A stretch of 32,779 bases of DNA from Deltaproteobacteria bacterium (GTDB lineage: Bacteria > Desulfobacterota > Syntrophia > Syntrophales > Smithellaceae): NCBI GenBank assembly GCA_026388535.1, contig JAPLJP010000170.1:1-32779 (forward strand), in the 5' to 3' direction. Below the pieces are notes generated by a model, which had not been told where the DNA came from, did no database searches, and was given only the letters and a program-made list of their open reading frames with translations. The translations under genes were made by a program, and so were the position numbers. Shown here piece after piece: positions 23,739 through 32,626 of the stretch. Within the stretch, counting starts at the first letter, position 1; every line of letters starts with the position of its first letter.

Positions 23739-24407
23739 TCATTCAACCCATGTGGTCAGGTTCTCAGCTGGCTCGCGCTCCGCGCGGATTTGATTGGCCG
23801 GGAAATCCGGGTCCGGATAGCCGAGAGCAATGGCAATCATCAGACGTTTGTTTTGGGGAATACCGGTGTGCTCGCGAACCACGTCCGGATATAAAACGCC
23901 TTGGTCTTCTATGCAGATGCCTAAGTTAAAATGCAGGGCCGCAAGACATATGTTCTGCATCACCGCGCCTAGATCCAGCAATGGGCCTGCTTCGCCCAAC
24001 ACCTTGTCGGTTGCGATGATAATGGCCGCCGGGGCATCGAAAAAGCGAAAGCCGCGCTCCAGCCACCAGGCACGTTTTTCCTTATCTTCGCGGGGAATGT
24101 CCATGGCCTTGAACAACTGCTTGGCCAGAGTTACCTGACGATCCTTGTAAACACCCTCATTTGGCCAGCCCACCACCAGATGATCCGGCACAATGGGCGT
24201 ACCTTTCTTTAGATTTTCCACTATGGCGGCTCTTAACCGGTTGAGCTTTTCGCCGCTTACCACCACAAATTCCCATGGCTGTGTATTCATAGCCGAGGGC
24301 GCCCGGCAGGCGATACTCAAAATTTCCTTGATTACGTCCTTGGGCACCGGCTTGTCTAAAAACGCCCGGATACTTTTGCGTTGTTGAATTCCTTCTATTA
24401 GCTCCAT
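23739..24407 (-). CDS. nitroreductase family protein
   Basis: 222 residues from the ATG at 24407, with AGGAG 9 bases upstream; the frame extends to 24446 but only into the repeat. FMN-binding family that reduces nitro groups, quinones or other small molecules with NAD(P)H. The N-terminal FMN-phosphate motif is RKSIRAFLDKPV, followed by ACRAPSAMNTQPWEFVVV; the C-terminal part has DLGAVMQNICLAALHFNLG and IALGYPDPD with PAEN near the end. Length fits the family. The physiological substrate cannot be read. Confidence 0.93.
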   Translation of the reverse strand: MELIEGIQQRKSIRAFLDKPVPKDVIKEILSIACRAPSAMNTQPWEFVVVSGEKLNRLRAAIVENLKKGTPIVPDHLVVGWPNEGVYKDRQVTLAKQLFKAMDIPREDKEKRAWWLERGFRFFDAPAAIIIATDKVLGEAGPLLDLGAVMQNICLAALHFNLGICIEDQGVLYPDVVREHTGIPQNKRLMIAIALGYPDPDFPANQIRAEREPAENLTTWVE

Positions 24408-24430
24408 CTTGCCCGCTCCTTTAATGTTTA

Positions 24431-24465
24431 AAGAATTACAAATCAAATAGAACCATTTCGATTAT
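24431..24465. repeat. intergenic repeat, copy A (diverged)
   Basis: Core AAGAATTACAAATCAAATAG then AACCATTTCGATTATT. It lies between the end of the HNH nuclease gene and the nitroreductase start, in the same orientation as copies B and C but with more changes. Confidence 0.55.
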
Positions 24466-24479
24466 TTTTAGAAGCGCTT

Positions 24480-24486
24480 GTTAGGT
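24480..24486. repeat. cassette-border-like inverted repeat, 3' side of the nuclease
   Basis: GTTAGGT, read on the minus strand as ACCTAAC followed by AAGCGCTTC. It includes the stop codon of the HNH gene. It fits the RYYYAAC box that opens an integron attC site and is the exact complement of the repeat at 25310-25316. The rest of an attC site is not present. Confidence 0.45.
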
Positions 24487-25290
24487 AACGTCCGTGGCAC
24501 TAGCCAGTAGACTTGTCGCCTGTTCGATGGTCAGTGGGGGCTTCTTCAAGTGGACAACTGCGTGACAGTTGGGACAAATCGGTCGCATGTCGCAGATAGG
24601 ATCAACTTGCCGCTTGCCAGGCTTCTCTCCTAATGGGCTCAGATGGTGGACTTGGATGAAGGAGGAAGCGATGGCGCCATAGCGGTCACCGAAAGTCATT
24701 CCACAGACAGCACACACACGCCCATAGTGCTTAAGGCACGCCTCGCGAGCAGCCGGATTGCGTTCGTACTTGTTCACGTAAACCTGTGTTGCGGCACCTT
24801 CCGCGAATTCAGTCGGAGATGCCATCTCGTCCGGGAAACCTAGGCCTCTGGCGCCGATGGCAGAAGCCCACGCACATTCGAGTACCAGAGCGATGTCCTC
24901 AGGAATATGGACCCCCGACATCTGCGTGCTCCAGTGGTAGTCGCGAAGTACACTCGACTGCAGTAGTTGATTGATGGGTAGCCGTGGCTCTTCGAAGAGC
25001 GCGTCGAAGGCGAGGTCAACGTAGTTCGTTACCATCCCCGTATTCGCACGGACGGGGTCCCAATGAGGCGCGGTGAACGGTGGGGACTTCGCCCATCCGG
25101 ATCCCACGATTCCTCGAGGATTCTGACCGAGGCGAATCAAGAAGAGGCGATCACCGGGTTCGACGCTTCGACTGTTGCCTACGCTCCAGCGAACCCACGA
25201 AGAGCCATCGCTACGAACCTCATTGAGTTCATCTTCAAGCGTGCCCCATGGATACTTAAGCGGGTTCCAAGCTAGCAAGTATGTATTCAA
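24481..25290 (-). CDS. HNH endonuclease with EVE/PUA-like N-terminal domain
   Basis: 269 residues from a TTG at 25290, with GGGGAGG 6 bases upstream; this gives the start NTYLLAWNP typical of the family, while the longer GTG start at 25311 has no site. Residues about 1-130 (GDRLFLIRLGQNPRGIVGSG) resemble EVE/PUA-like domains that read modified bases. The C-terminal 75 residues are an HNH nuclease: CAVCGMTFGDR, VHHLSP, CPNCHAVVH. The pattern suggests a modification-dependent restriction enzyme, by inference. The gene is richer in G+C than its neighbours and is framed by 7-base inverted repeats. It lies directly downstream of selC. Confidence 0.85.
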   Translation of the reverse strand: MNTYLLAWNPLKYPWGTLEDELNEVRSDGSSWVRWSVGNSRSVEPGDRLFLIRLGQNPRGIVGSGWAKSPPFTAPHWDPVRANTGMVTNYVDLAFDALFEEPRLPINQLLQSSVLRDYHWSTQMSGVHIPEDIALVLECAWASAIGARGLGFPDEMASPTEFAEGAATQVYVNKYERNPAAREACLKHYGRVCAVCGMTFGDRYGAIASSFIQVHHLSPLGEKPGKRQVDPICDMRPICPNCHAVVHLKKPPLTIEQATSLLASATDVT

Positions 25291-25309
25291 ATGATCCTCC
25301 CCAAGTTGC

Positions 25310-25316
25310 ACCTAAC
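25310..25316. repeat. cassette-border-like inverted repeat, 5' side of the nuclease
   Basis: ACCTAAC, read on the minus strand as GTTAGGT. It fits the GTTRRRY crossover box at which integron integrase joins cassettes, and it lies 20 bases before the TTG start of the nuclease, as in short-leader cassettes. Perfect complement of the repeat at 24480-24486. Confidence 0.45.
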
Positions 25317-25352
25317 AGTGTTTATATGGTGTAGAGGTATATTAAGTAGATA

Positions 25353-25450
25353 TGGCGGAAGTGCATGGGAATCGAACCCACCTGGGACGGTTTTAGCGCC
25401 CCACACCGGATTTGAAGTCCGGGAGGCCCACCAGTGACCTTGGCACTTCC
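25353..25450 (-). tRNA. selC: tRNA-Sec (anticodon TCA)
   Basis: Selenocysteine tRNA that inserts Sec at UGA codons when a SECIS element is present. It has the long 8-bp acceptor stem of this tRNA, GGAAGTGC pairing with GCACTTCC, discriminator G and an encoded CCA (25353-25355). The anticodon loop CTTCAAA holds TCA at 25413-25415 between stems CCGGA and TCCGG. A long variable arm (GGGGCG to GTCCC region) and the T-arm loop GGTTCGATTCC follow. The presence of selC implies SelA, SelB and selenoproteins elsewhere in the genome. moeA lies just upstream. Confidence 0.95.
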
Positions 25451-25457
25451 AGTTAGA

Positions 25458-25486
25458 AACTTAACTGCAAAATTGTAATGTGTCAA
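25458..25486 (-). promoter_or_regulatory. promoter of selC
   Basis: On the minus strand TTGACA (25481-25486) and TAAGTT (25458-25463) are separated by 17 bases. The mature tRNA 5' end at 25450 lies 7 bases after the -10 box, so the transcript may start at or next to the tRNA itself. Confidence 0.6.
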
Positions 25487-25508
25487 CATGCAAAAAAATC
25501 GGGGATTC

Positions 25509-26747
25509 TTAAAATTGAAGGGACTCTGACCGGGATAAAGAGTCATCCAGTAATTGAACCGTCACCTGCGCGCCCTTTTTGATTCGGCTTTCGTTTTCTC
25601 CCATGACAATAAGGCCGTTGGCGGTGACCATTGATTTCAGAATGCCGGAGCCTTGATCGCCGGTTGTGCTGGCAACATATTTATCTTTTTCTTTTTTAAC
25701 GACGGCACGGATAAAATGTCTGAAGCCCTCTTTTTTCTGAAATTCCTCAGTGCAGATTGCTTTTATCGTCTGGCGATATATTTTTGTATGCCCCTGCATT
25801 TTTAAAAGGGAAGGTCGCACGAACTGTTCAAAGGAAACCATCGCCGATACGGGATTACCCGGCAGGCCGAACAGGGGGACACCTTCAATGGCGCCGAAAG
25901 CCAGCGGTTTACCCGGTCTCATGGCCACCTGCCAGAAATGCATGGCGTTGCCGATTTCTCCCATGACGTTTTTCACAAAATCAAAATCGCCGACGGAAAC
26001 GCCGCCGGAGGAAATAATCACATCGGCATCCAGAGCGGTTTTGAATTTTTTCTGCAAGTCAGATTTTCTATCTCTGGTAATTCCCATCATTATTGGTATA
26101 GCGCCGCATTCCAGCACTTGCGCCGCCAGTGAATAACTGTTGCTGTTGACAAGTTTACCAGGCGGAGGATCTGTTTCGATATTGACAAGCTCATCGCCGG
26201 TGGACATGATCGCCACGCGCGGCTTTTGATAAACACTGACAAAAGATTTGCCTAAAGAGGCCAGCATACCGATATGCGCAGGCCTAAGAGCGCTTCCCCT
26301 TTTAACAACCAATTCTCCTCTCTTAACATCTTCACCGGCGAAACGAATATTCTCTTTTTTTTGTACTGAACTGTAGATGATGACAGTCTTGCCGTTTTTT
26401 TGAGTGTCTTCCTGACGAATAACCGCATCCGCGCCTTCAGGAATTACCGCGCCGGTCATGATGCGGGCGGCTTCTCCTGCTTTTATTTTTTTCAGGGCGA
26501 CTTTACCCGCCGGTATATCTTCGATGATTTTTAGTTGCAGAGGGTTGTTTTTTGTCGCGCCTTTAGTATCGGCATAGCGCACGGCATAGCCATCCATGGC
26601 CGAATTGTTGGCAGAGGGAATATTGCGCGGGGAGAAAATGTCCTCGCCGATGACTCTTCCGCGAGATTCCAGAATATTTATCTTTTCCAGACCCAGTGGC
26701 CGGAAATTAACGAGAATGGTCTTTAGTGCTTTTTCCACAGAAATCAT
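25509..26747 (-). CDS. moeA: molybdopterin molybdenumtransferase
   Basis: 412 residues from the ATG at 26747 (GGAG ahead); the frame continues to 26867 but those residues do not look like MoeA. It inserts molybdate (or tungstate) into adenylated molybdopterin, the last step of cofactor synthesis. Motifs include PSANNSAMDGYAVRY, AARIMTGAVIPEGADAVIRQED, MSTGDELV, SSGGVSVGDFDFV and RPGKPLAFG with LFGLPGNPVSAMVSFEQF. The family's C-terminal beta domain follows. It stands beside selC on the same strand, which fits molybdenum or tungsten selenoenzymes such as formate dehydrogenase, though none is seen here. Confidence 0.96.
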   Translation of the reverse strand: MISVEKALKTILVNFRPLGLEKINILESRGRVIGEDIFSPRNIPSANNSAMDGYAVRYADTKGATKNNPLQLKIIEDIPAGKVALKKIKAGEAARIMTGAVIPEGADAVIRQEDTQKNGKTVIIYSSVQKKENIRFAGEDVKRGELVVKRGSALRPAHIGMLASLGKSFVSVYQKPRVAIMSTGDELVNIETDPPPGKLVNSNSYSLAAQVLECGAIPIMMGITRDRKSDLQKKFKTALDADVIISSGGVSVGDFDFVKNVMGEIGNAMHFWQVAMRPGKPLAFGAIEGVPLFGLPGNPVSAMVSFEQFVRPSLLKMQGHTKIYRQTIKAICTEEFQKKEGFRHFIRAVVKKEKDKYVASTTGDQGSGILKSMVTANGLIVMGENESRIKKGAQVTVQLLDDSLSRSESLQF

Positions 26748-26776
26748 ATCTAATCTCCATTGAATTGATGGGCGAC

Positions 26777-26804
26777 AGTTTATCAAAGACGGAGCGCTTG
26801 TCAA
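26777..26804 (-). promoter_or_regulatory. candidate promoter of moeA
   Basis: On the minus strand TTGACA (26799-26804) and TAAACT (26777-26782) are separated by 16 bases; initiation near 26770 is compatible with the chosen moeA start at 26747 and would exclude the longer frame. Confidence 0.5.
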
Positions 26805-26935
26805 TATATATTGGAAGCATATCGGGATTGGGTTCGATGCCACGCTGCTTGCAGTGGGGTTGTTCATTGAAAATTTGAGGGGAAATTTTTTTCATTGAAT
26901 TATCCGGGAAAGAAGATTAGAAAACATTCAAACTT

Positions 26936-26984
26936 ACCCATTCTGGATTGAAGAGCTATTTTTGATTCAGAATGGGTTTTGGTG
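26936..26984 (+). other. hairpin upstream of mfd
   Basis: ACCCATTCTG (26936-26945) and CAGAATGGGT (26968-26977) form a perfect 10-bp stem, extendable with G-U pairs, followed by TTTTGGTGTTGTTTT. It may be a terminator or an attenuating leader structure; it lies 43 bases before the mfd start. Confidence 0.5.
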
Positions 26985-27019
26985 TTGTTTTATTTTAAAG
27001 GAAGGTTTGGTTGTAATCA

Positions 27020-30000
27020 GTGCGAAAAATTGTCACTCAAAAGAATAAGGAAGATATTGAGCCGCTTAATAATCTTATCCGGCAGATTAATCAGGGCGAG
27101 GCGAAGATTGATGTTAGCGGACTTAACGGCGCGGCTCGTCCCTTTTTAGTGTCTCTTCTTTTTGAACGTCTGGATAAGCCCCTGTTTGTTATTTGTCCGG
27201 AGGAGAAAGAAGCGGCGGTATTCGCGCGCGACTTGATCCTGTTTTCAGGACAAGATTCAGTATTTCATTACCCGTCTTTGGATTTTCTGACGATTGACAT
27301 GTTCGCTCTCCAGAAGGATGAAGAATTGGCCCGTCTGGAAGCTCTTGCCAATTTACAGGTAAATAACAAAACAATTGTTGTTACTTCCGTAATTGCTTTG
27401 ATGCAGAAAGTGATGCCGTTGCCGGAGTTCAATCAATATCTGCAAATAATTTCCACGGGCGATACAATTAACAGAGATGATTTATGTTCGTGCCTGATGA
27501 ACGGAGGTTACAAAAGAGTAAGTCTGGTGGAAGAAAAAGGGGAATTCAGTCTCCGGGGCAACATTATTGATATCTTTCCTCCCACTGAAAAAAATCCCCT
27601 GCGTCTGGAAATGCTGGGCGATGAAATCGAATCCATCCGAAGGTTTGATGGCTCCTCCCAGCGCTCAATAGGTGCGGCTTCAGCTTTTATTGTGCCGCCG
27701 GCTAGTGAAGTTATCATCAATCAGTCAACGCTGGAGATGGCTGTTCGCAATATCAGGCGGCGCGCCGATGATCTTTCTCTTCCCCGCGAGATTCGCAACC
27801 GCCTGGTGGATGCTCTGCAGAATAATTTGGCCAATTCCATCAACCCGATATTTTTGCCGCTGTTTTATGAAACATACGATAACGACAGCGGGCTTTCCCG
27901 CGATAAGTTATCCAGCCTTTTTGATTATCTTGCGAAAAATACTTTGGTGATTCTGGATAATCCGTTGGCTGTAAATCAGGCGATCCAGAACGCGGAACTT
28001 AGTATTGATAAATTATTGTTCAAAACAAAAAACAGCGGCAAATTTTATCTGGAAAAAGAAAACGCTTATATTGATCCGGCCAGTACCTTGGTTGGTTTGG
28101 ATAAATTCGGGCAAATTATTTTGGAAGGTCTCAATCTGGATCAGGAAAAGGATAACGCGGCAACTGCGATTGCATTTGAAACGAATCAATATATCTGCAC
28201 GGGAGAACTGCAAGCCTACGAGATCAGGGAAGATGCTTGCCTGCGATGGACGGCGGAAAAAATTAAATCGTGGCTGTCCGAAGGAACATTGATTCTTTTC
28301 TTCTGTCCGGCTTCGGATGCTCTGCACAGGATGAAGCATCTACTTTTGTCTTATGATTTGCCGGTACAGACTTTATCTTCGCAGGATTCAGCCTTGGAAA
28401 TTATCGGACGGTGGGAAGGAAACCCTCAACTAATTTTGCTGGAAGGAGAAATTTCCACCAGCTTTATTATTCCGGCGATGAAGCTGGTTTTTTTAAGCGA
28501 AGAAGAGATATTTGTCAAAAAAGCGCCCCGCCGCCGCTTCAGGCCTGTGCGGGAAGGTTATTTTCTCAAATCCTTCGGCGATCTAAAAGAAGATGATTTT
28601 GTTGTTCATACTGATTTTGGCATCGGCATTTATCGCGGATTGAAAAAAATTACCGTGAGAAAAATCGAAAACGATTTTTTGGTTATCGAATATGCGGACG
28701 GCGATAAACTCTACATTCCCGTCAATTCTCTGGATAGAATTCAACGCTATCTCGGCCCCGATGGTTATGTGCCGAAAATTGACAGGATGGGCGGGACTTC
28801 GTGGGAAGCGGTAAAAGAAAAGGTTAAAAAATCGGTGCGGGAATACGCCGAGGAACTGGTTGCCATTTATGCCGCCCGCGAAGCACTGGAGAGAAAATCA
28901 TTTGCCCCGCCCGACAGGATTTACGAGGAATTTTGCTCCACCTTTGAATTTGAAGAAACACCGGATCAGGCCAAAGCGATTGAAGATATTCATCTGGACA
29001 TGGATGAATCCAAACCGATGGATCGTTTGATTTGCGGCGATGCCGGTTTCGGCAAAACAGAAGTCGCGATTCGTTCAGCTTTCCGCGCTGTCATGGACGG
29101 CAAGCAGGCCGCTGTTCTGGTGCCCACGACTATCCTGGCGGAACAGCATTACCAAACATTCTCCCGTCGTTTCAAGGATTTTCCCGTTCGTGTGGAAGTG
29201 CTGAATCGTTTTAAAAGCGCCGCCGAACAGAAAAAAATAGTGGAAGAAATAAAAAATCAGAAAGTGGATATTGTCGTGGGGACGCATCGCCTGCTGCAAA
29301 AGGATATTGAATTTAAAGATTTGGGTCTGGTGATAATTGATGAAGAACAGCGCTTCGGCGTGGCGCACAAGGAAAAATTAAAAAAAATGCGTACTCTGGT
29401 TGATGTGCTCACGCTTTCGGCGACTCCTATTCCGCGCACTCTTCATCTTTCATTGGTCGGCATCAGGGATTTATCCATCATTAACACTCCGCCGGAAGAC
29501 CGTGTGTCCATAAAAACCTATGTGCTGGAATTTGATGAGGACTCGATTAAAGCCGCGGTGGAAAAAGAGTTGGCGCGGCAGGGCCAGGTATTTTTTGTCC
29601 ACGACCGGGTGCGCTCAATTTATTCGATTGCCCGTCTGGTCCAGCGTCTGGTGCCGCAGGCGAGGGTAGGGGTTGTCCATGGGCAGATGAAGCCGGCGGA
29701 AATTGAAAAAGCGATGGCCAAATTTGTCCGGCAAGAATGTGACGTTCTTGTATGCACCACTATTATCGGTTCCGGTCTGGATATTCCCACGGCCAACACG
29801 ATAATTATCAATCGAGCCGAAAAATTCGGATTGGCGCAACTCTATCAGATACGTGGCCGCGTGGGCCGTTCCAATAAGGAAGCTTTCGCTTATCTGTTGT
29901 TACCACAGGGAGCGATGCTTTCCCGAGAAGCGATGAAAAGACTACAGGTAATTAAAGAATTTTCCGAGCCGGGTTCAGGATTCAGGATAGCTTATAATGA

Positions 30001-30577
30001 TCTGGAAATCCGCGGAGGAGGAAATTTACTGGGCATTTCCCAGTCCGGGCATATTTCCGCGGTCGGTTACGAACTTTATACCGAATTAATGGAAAAAACG
30101 GTTCGGGAAATCAAGGGAGAACCAATTGTAGAAGAAGAATCATTGCCCGAAATTCAACTGGGAATTTCCGCGTTTATTCCCGAAGATTATGTGCAGGACG
30201 TTCATCAGCGGCTGGTTTTATATAAAAGGATATCTCTGGCCGGAAATGATGAAGACATTAATCAGATCAAAAGCGAATTGCAGGATTGTTACGGCAATTC
30301 GCCCCCATCAGTGGAAAATTTGCTGCAGGTAATAAGTATAAGAAATTGTCTTAAGCCCCTGAAGGGTAAAAAGATGGGCTATGATGGCAAGTATTTGTAT
30401 ATTTTTTTCCGGGATACTTCCCCTGTTGATCCCGCAAAGATTATTGCTCTTTATCACAAGAAAATTAAGGGATTACGTTTTACACCGGATTATAAATTGT
30501 TTGTGCCCACTCCCGCTCTTCCCGAAAAGGAAATATTGAACCAGGCTGATTTGTTATTAAAGATGCTTGCCCAATAA
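27020..30577 (+). CDS. mfd: transcription-repair coupling factor
   Basis: 1185 residues, the normal size. It removes RNA polymerase stalled at DNA damage and recruits UvrA. The N-terminal third is UvrB-like ([22 protein letters not shown]), then the RNA-polymerase-interacting domain ([16 protein letters not shown] near 530), then a RecG-like helicase with Walker [15 protein letters not shown] near 672, [17 protein letters not shown] and QIRGRVGRS, and the C-terminal TRCF domain. The start is a GTG at 27020; the best ribosome site, AAGGAAGG, is about 14 bases upstream, so a slightly later start is possible. uvrA begins within this window downstream. Confidence 0.96.
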   Translation: MRKIVTQKNKEDIEPLNNLIRQINQGEAKIDVSGLNGAARPFLVSLLFERLDKPLFVICPEEKEAAVFARDLILFSGQDSVFHYPSLDFLTIDMFALQKDEELARLEALANLQVNNKTIVVTSVIALMQKVMPLPEFNQYLQIISTGDTINRDDLCSCLMNGGYKRVSLVEEKGEFSLRGNIIDIFPPTEKNPLRLEMLGDEIESIRRFDGSSQRSIGAASAFIVPPASEVIINQSTLEMAVRNIRRRADDLSLPREIRNRLVDALQNNLANSINPIFLPLFYETYDNDSGLSRDKLSSLFDYLAKNTLVILDNPLAVNQAIQNAELSIDKLLFKTKNSGKFYLEKENAYIDPASTLVGLDKFGQIILEGLNLDQEKDNAATAIAFETNQYICTGELQAYEIREDACLRWTAEKIKSWLSEGTLILFFCPASDALHRMKHLLLSYDLPVQTLSSQDSALEIIGRWEGNPQLILLEGEISTSFIIPAMKLVFLSEEEIFVKKAPRRRFRPVREGYFLKSFGDLKEDDFVVHTDFGIGIYRGLKKITVRKIENDFLVIEYADGDKLYIPVNSLDRIQRYLGPDGYVPKIDRMGGTSWEAVKEKVKKSVREYAEELVAIYAAREALERKSFAPPDRIYEEFCSTFEFEETPDQAKAIEDIHLDMDESKPMDRLICGDAGFGKTEVAIRSAFRAVMDGKQAAVLVPTTILAEQHYQTFSRRFKDFPVRVEVLNRFKSAAEQKKIVEEIKNQKVDIVVGTHRLLQKDIEFKDLGLVIIDEEQRFGVAHKEKLKKMRTLVDVLTLSATPIPRTLHLSLVGIRDLSIINTPPEDRVSIKTYVLEFDEDSIKAAVEKELARQGQVFFVHDRVRSIYSIARLVQRLVPQARVGVVHGQMKPAEIEKAMAKFVRQECDVLVCTTIIGSGLDIPTANTIIINRAEKFGLAQLYQIRGRVGRSNKEAFAYLLLPQGAMLSREAMKRLQVIKEFSEPGSGFRIAYNDLEIRGGGNLLGISQSGHISAVGYELYTELMEKTVREIKGEPIVEEESLPEIQLGISAFIPEDYVQDVHQRLVLYKRISLAGNDEDINQIKSELQDCYGNSPPSVENLLQVISIRNCLKPLKGKKMGYDGKYLYIFFRDTSPVDPAKIIALYHKKIKGLRFTPDYKLFVPTPALPEKEILNQADLLLKMLAQ

Positions 30578-30603
30578 CCGCAAGCAGGATATAAGAAAGT
30601 GTT

Positions 30604-31608
30604 ATGATTAATACAAAACCGCATTCCAATATTATTTCTCCCGTCAGCAAATCCAGAGGGATGTTTTTAATCTTTTATGGTGTTTCATTTTTACTGGCTC
30701 TGAGTTTTGTTGCTGCCTGCGATAAGATTAATATTTTTTCCCGGCCTTATGTCGCCACGGTTAACGGCTCCAAAATTTATCTCGAAGATTATCAGCGGCG
30801 GTTAGATCAAAAAATGTCCCTGTTACCTAAAGATTTTGTGGGTGAGCCTGACAATATGAAACGCTTTGAAGAAGAAGTTCTGGACGGCATTATCACAGAA
30901 AAAATAATGGATTTGCGCGCTCAGGAACTTAATATATCTGTAAGCGAGACCGAACTGGAAGGTAAAATTAAAGAATTTAAAAAGGATTATGGAGAAGATT
31001 TTACCGGCTTGCTGGCGCAGGAAAATGTAAAGTATGAACAATGGAAAGAAGAATTTAAAAAAGAAAGAGTTCTGCAAAAACTTGTCGCGATTGATGTAAA
31101 TGCCAAAATCAAAATATCGGAGAATGAGGCCGAAGATTATTTTAATGAGCACCTCGCTAATTACAAAACGGAATCCCGCGTAAGGGTCGCGCAGATAGTT
31201 GTCCGGGATTTGGAAATGGCAAAAAAAGTGGAAACACGGTTAAAAGCCGGCGAAGATTTTGCCTCGGTAGCCACCAAAGTATCTATCGGCCCGGAAGCTA
31301 GCCGAGGCGGAGATCTGGGATTTATCACCAGATGGATCATGCCGGAACCATTGGATAAGACTATTTTCAGCCTGCCGGTCAATAAAGTAAGTCCGATAGT
31401 GCAAAGTTCTTATGGCTTTCATATTTTCAAAGTTTTGGAAAGTCAGCCGGCAAAAACTCAAAATTTTTCTGATGTCAAGGAAGAGGTTATTGCTGATATT
31501 CGTTTGCAGAAGGAAGAAGCGGCTTTTTTAAACTGGCTGGAAGAATTAAAGAAAAAAGCTGTAATCAAAAAAGAAACCAATATTAAGATAAAAAAACCGA
31601 ATAAGTAA
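30604..31608 (+). CDS. PpiC/SurA-type peptidyl-prolyl isomerase, lipoprotein
   Basis: 334 residues. An N-terminal basic stretch, a hydrophobic segment and FVAAC (Cys at about 39) suggest an outer-membrane or periplasmic lipoprotein. Residues about 45-170 are a SurA_N-like chaperone domain (YVATVNGSKIYLEDYQRR), and about 185-285 a parvulin-type rotamase domain (ESRVRVAQIVVRD, GPEASRGGDLGFITR, SYGFHIFKVLES). Proteins of this type help outer-membrane proteins fold. It lies 26 bases after mfd and 24 before surA, an order known from related anaerobes. The two PPIases may divide the work between anchored and soluble forms. Confidence 0.9.
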   Translation: MINTKPHSNIISPVSKSRGMFLIFYGVSFLLALSFVAACDKINIFSRPYVATVNGSKIYLEDYQRRLDQKMSLLPKDFVGEPDNMKRFEEEVLDGIITEKIMDLRAQELNISVSETELEGKIKEFKKDYGEDFTGLLAQENVKYEQWKEEFKKERVLQKLVAIDVNAKIKISENEAEDYFNEHLANYKTESRVRVAQIVVRDLEMAKKVETRLKAGEDFASVATKVSIGPEASRGGDLGFITRWIMPEPLDKTIFSLPVNKVSPIVQSSYGFHIFKVLESQPAKTQNFSDVKEEVIADIRLQKEEAAFLNWLEELKKKAVIKKETNIKIKKPNK

Positions 31609-31632
31609 AATTTAAGTAATGGAGGAAACACT

Positions 31633-32607
31633 GTGAAGTTTTATAAAAAAATATTTTTGATTTTATTGGCTGTAATACTTTTATCCGCGCCTCTTCGCAC
31701 CGAAGTTGTAGATAGAATTATTGCTGTGGTAAATGATGAGATAATAACGCTTTACGAATTTAGTGCGGCGTTTGAGCCATACCGGAAGAATATCGAAAGC
31801 ACTTATAAAGGCAATAATAAAGAAGCGGTCATTAAACAGACTGGAGATGAACTGCTTCAGAGGCTTATTGATAATATACTGATTGAACAGGAAGCGAAGA
31901 AAGCTGGCATAGGCATTATCGTCAAAGATGAGGAGGTTATGATTGTAATACAGGACATGTTGAGTAAACAAAAATTGAGTATGCAGGATTTTTTGAAAAG
32001 TCTTGCCAGGGAAGGTAATTCCATCGAATCTGTTAAAAAAGATATAAGAGGGCAGATGATGCGCGCCCGGTTATTGCGGCGGGAAATAAAATCCAAAATA
32101 GTTGTTACTGACGAGGAAATAGGCGAGTATTACAATAAAAACCGTCAGGAATATGAAGGTAAAGAAACTGTCAGGATTAAACAGATTTTATTATTGCTGC
32201 CCCCCAATGCGGATAAAACCATTAAGGCGAAAGTGAAAAACGAAGCTCTGCAGCTGCAAAAACGTGTCATGAACGGAGAATCTTTTGATTTACTGGCTGT
32301 AAAATATTCTCAGGGACAGGAAGCCGCGCAGGGCGGTGATGTTGGTTTTATCGGAAGAGGAACAATTATTCCGGAAGTCGAAGAGGCGGCATTCAGCCTT
32401 CCCGTGGGTCAGGTAAGCGAAGTGATTGAATCCGGCGTGGGATTTCATATAATTCAGGTGGTGGATAAAAAGGGCGCCGGATTGAAACCGATCGCCGCGG
32501 TGCGGGACGAAATAAAAACGAAAATTGAAGATGAAAAACTGGATAAAAAATTTGATGAATGGATTGCTTCCGTCCGGGAGAAGTCGCACATTGAAATAAA
32601 GAAGTGA
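31633..32607 (+). CDS. surA: SurA-like periplasmic chaperone/peptidyl-prolyl isomerase
   Basis: 324 residues. Signal peptide ([19 protein letters not shown]) then the typical SurA start [18 protein letters not shown]. The chaperone part is about 25-165 and one parvulin domain is about 175-280 ([44 protein letters not shown]). E. coli SurA has two parvulin domains; one is common in this group. Translation begins at a GTG at 31633 with GGAGGAA upstream. It is followed 19 bases later by uvrA. Confidence 0.9.
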   Translation: MKFYKKIFLILLAVILLSAPLRTEVVDRIIAVVNDEIITLYEFSAAFEPYRKNIESTYKGNNKEAVIKQTGDELLQRLIDNILIEQEAKKAGIGIIVKDEEVMIVIQDMLSKQKLSMQDFLKSLAREGNSIESVKKDIRGQMMRARLLRREIKSKIVVTDEEIGEYYNKNRQEYEGKETVRIKQILLLLPPNADKTIKAKVKNEALQLQKRVMNGESFDLLAVKYSQGQEAAQGGDVGFIGRGTIIPEVEEAAFSLPVGQVSEVIESGVGFHIIQVVDKKGAGLKPIAAVRDEIKTKIEDEKLDKKFDEWIASVREKSHIEIKK

Positions 32608-32626
32608 AAAAATAGCAAAACAAAAT

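Noticed and set aside
24480-25353. Classical tRNA-targeted island at selC
   Set aside because: I looked for a direct repeat of the selC 3' end (about 20 bases) further down to 22300 and found none, and no tyrosine integrase is encoded; the cassette-like borders explain the nuclease better.
25322-25546. 74-residue minus-strand frame
   Set aside because: It is a passage through the selC tRNA and its promoter.
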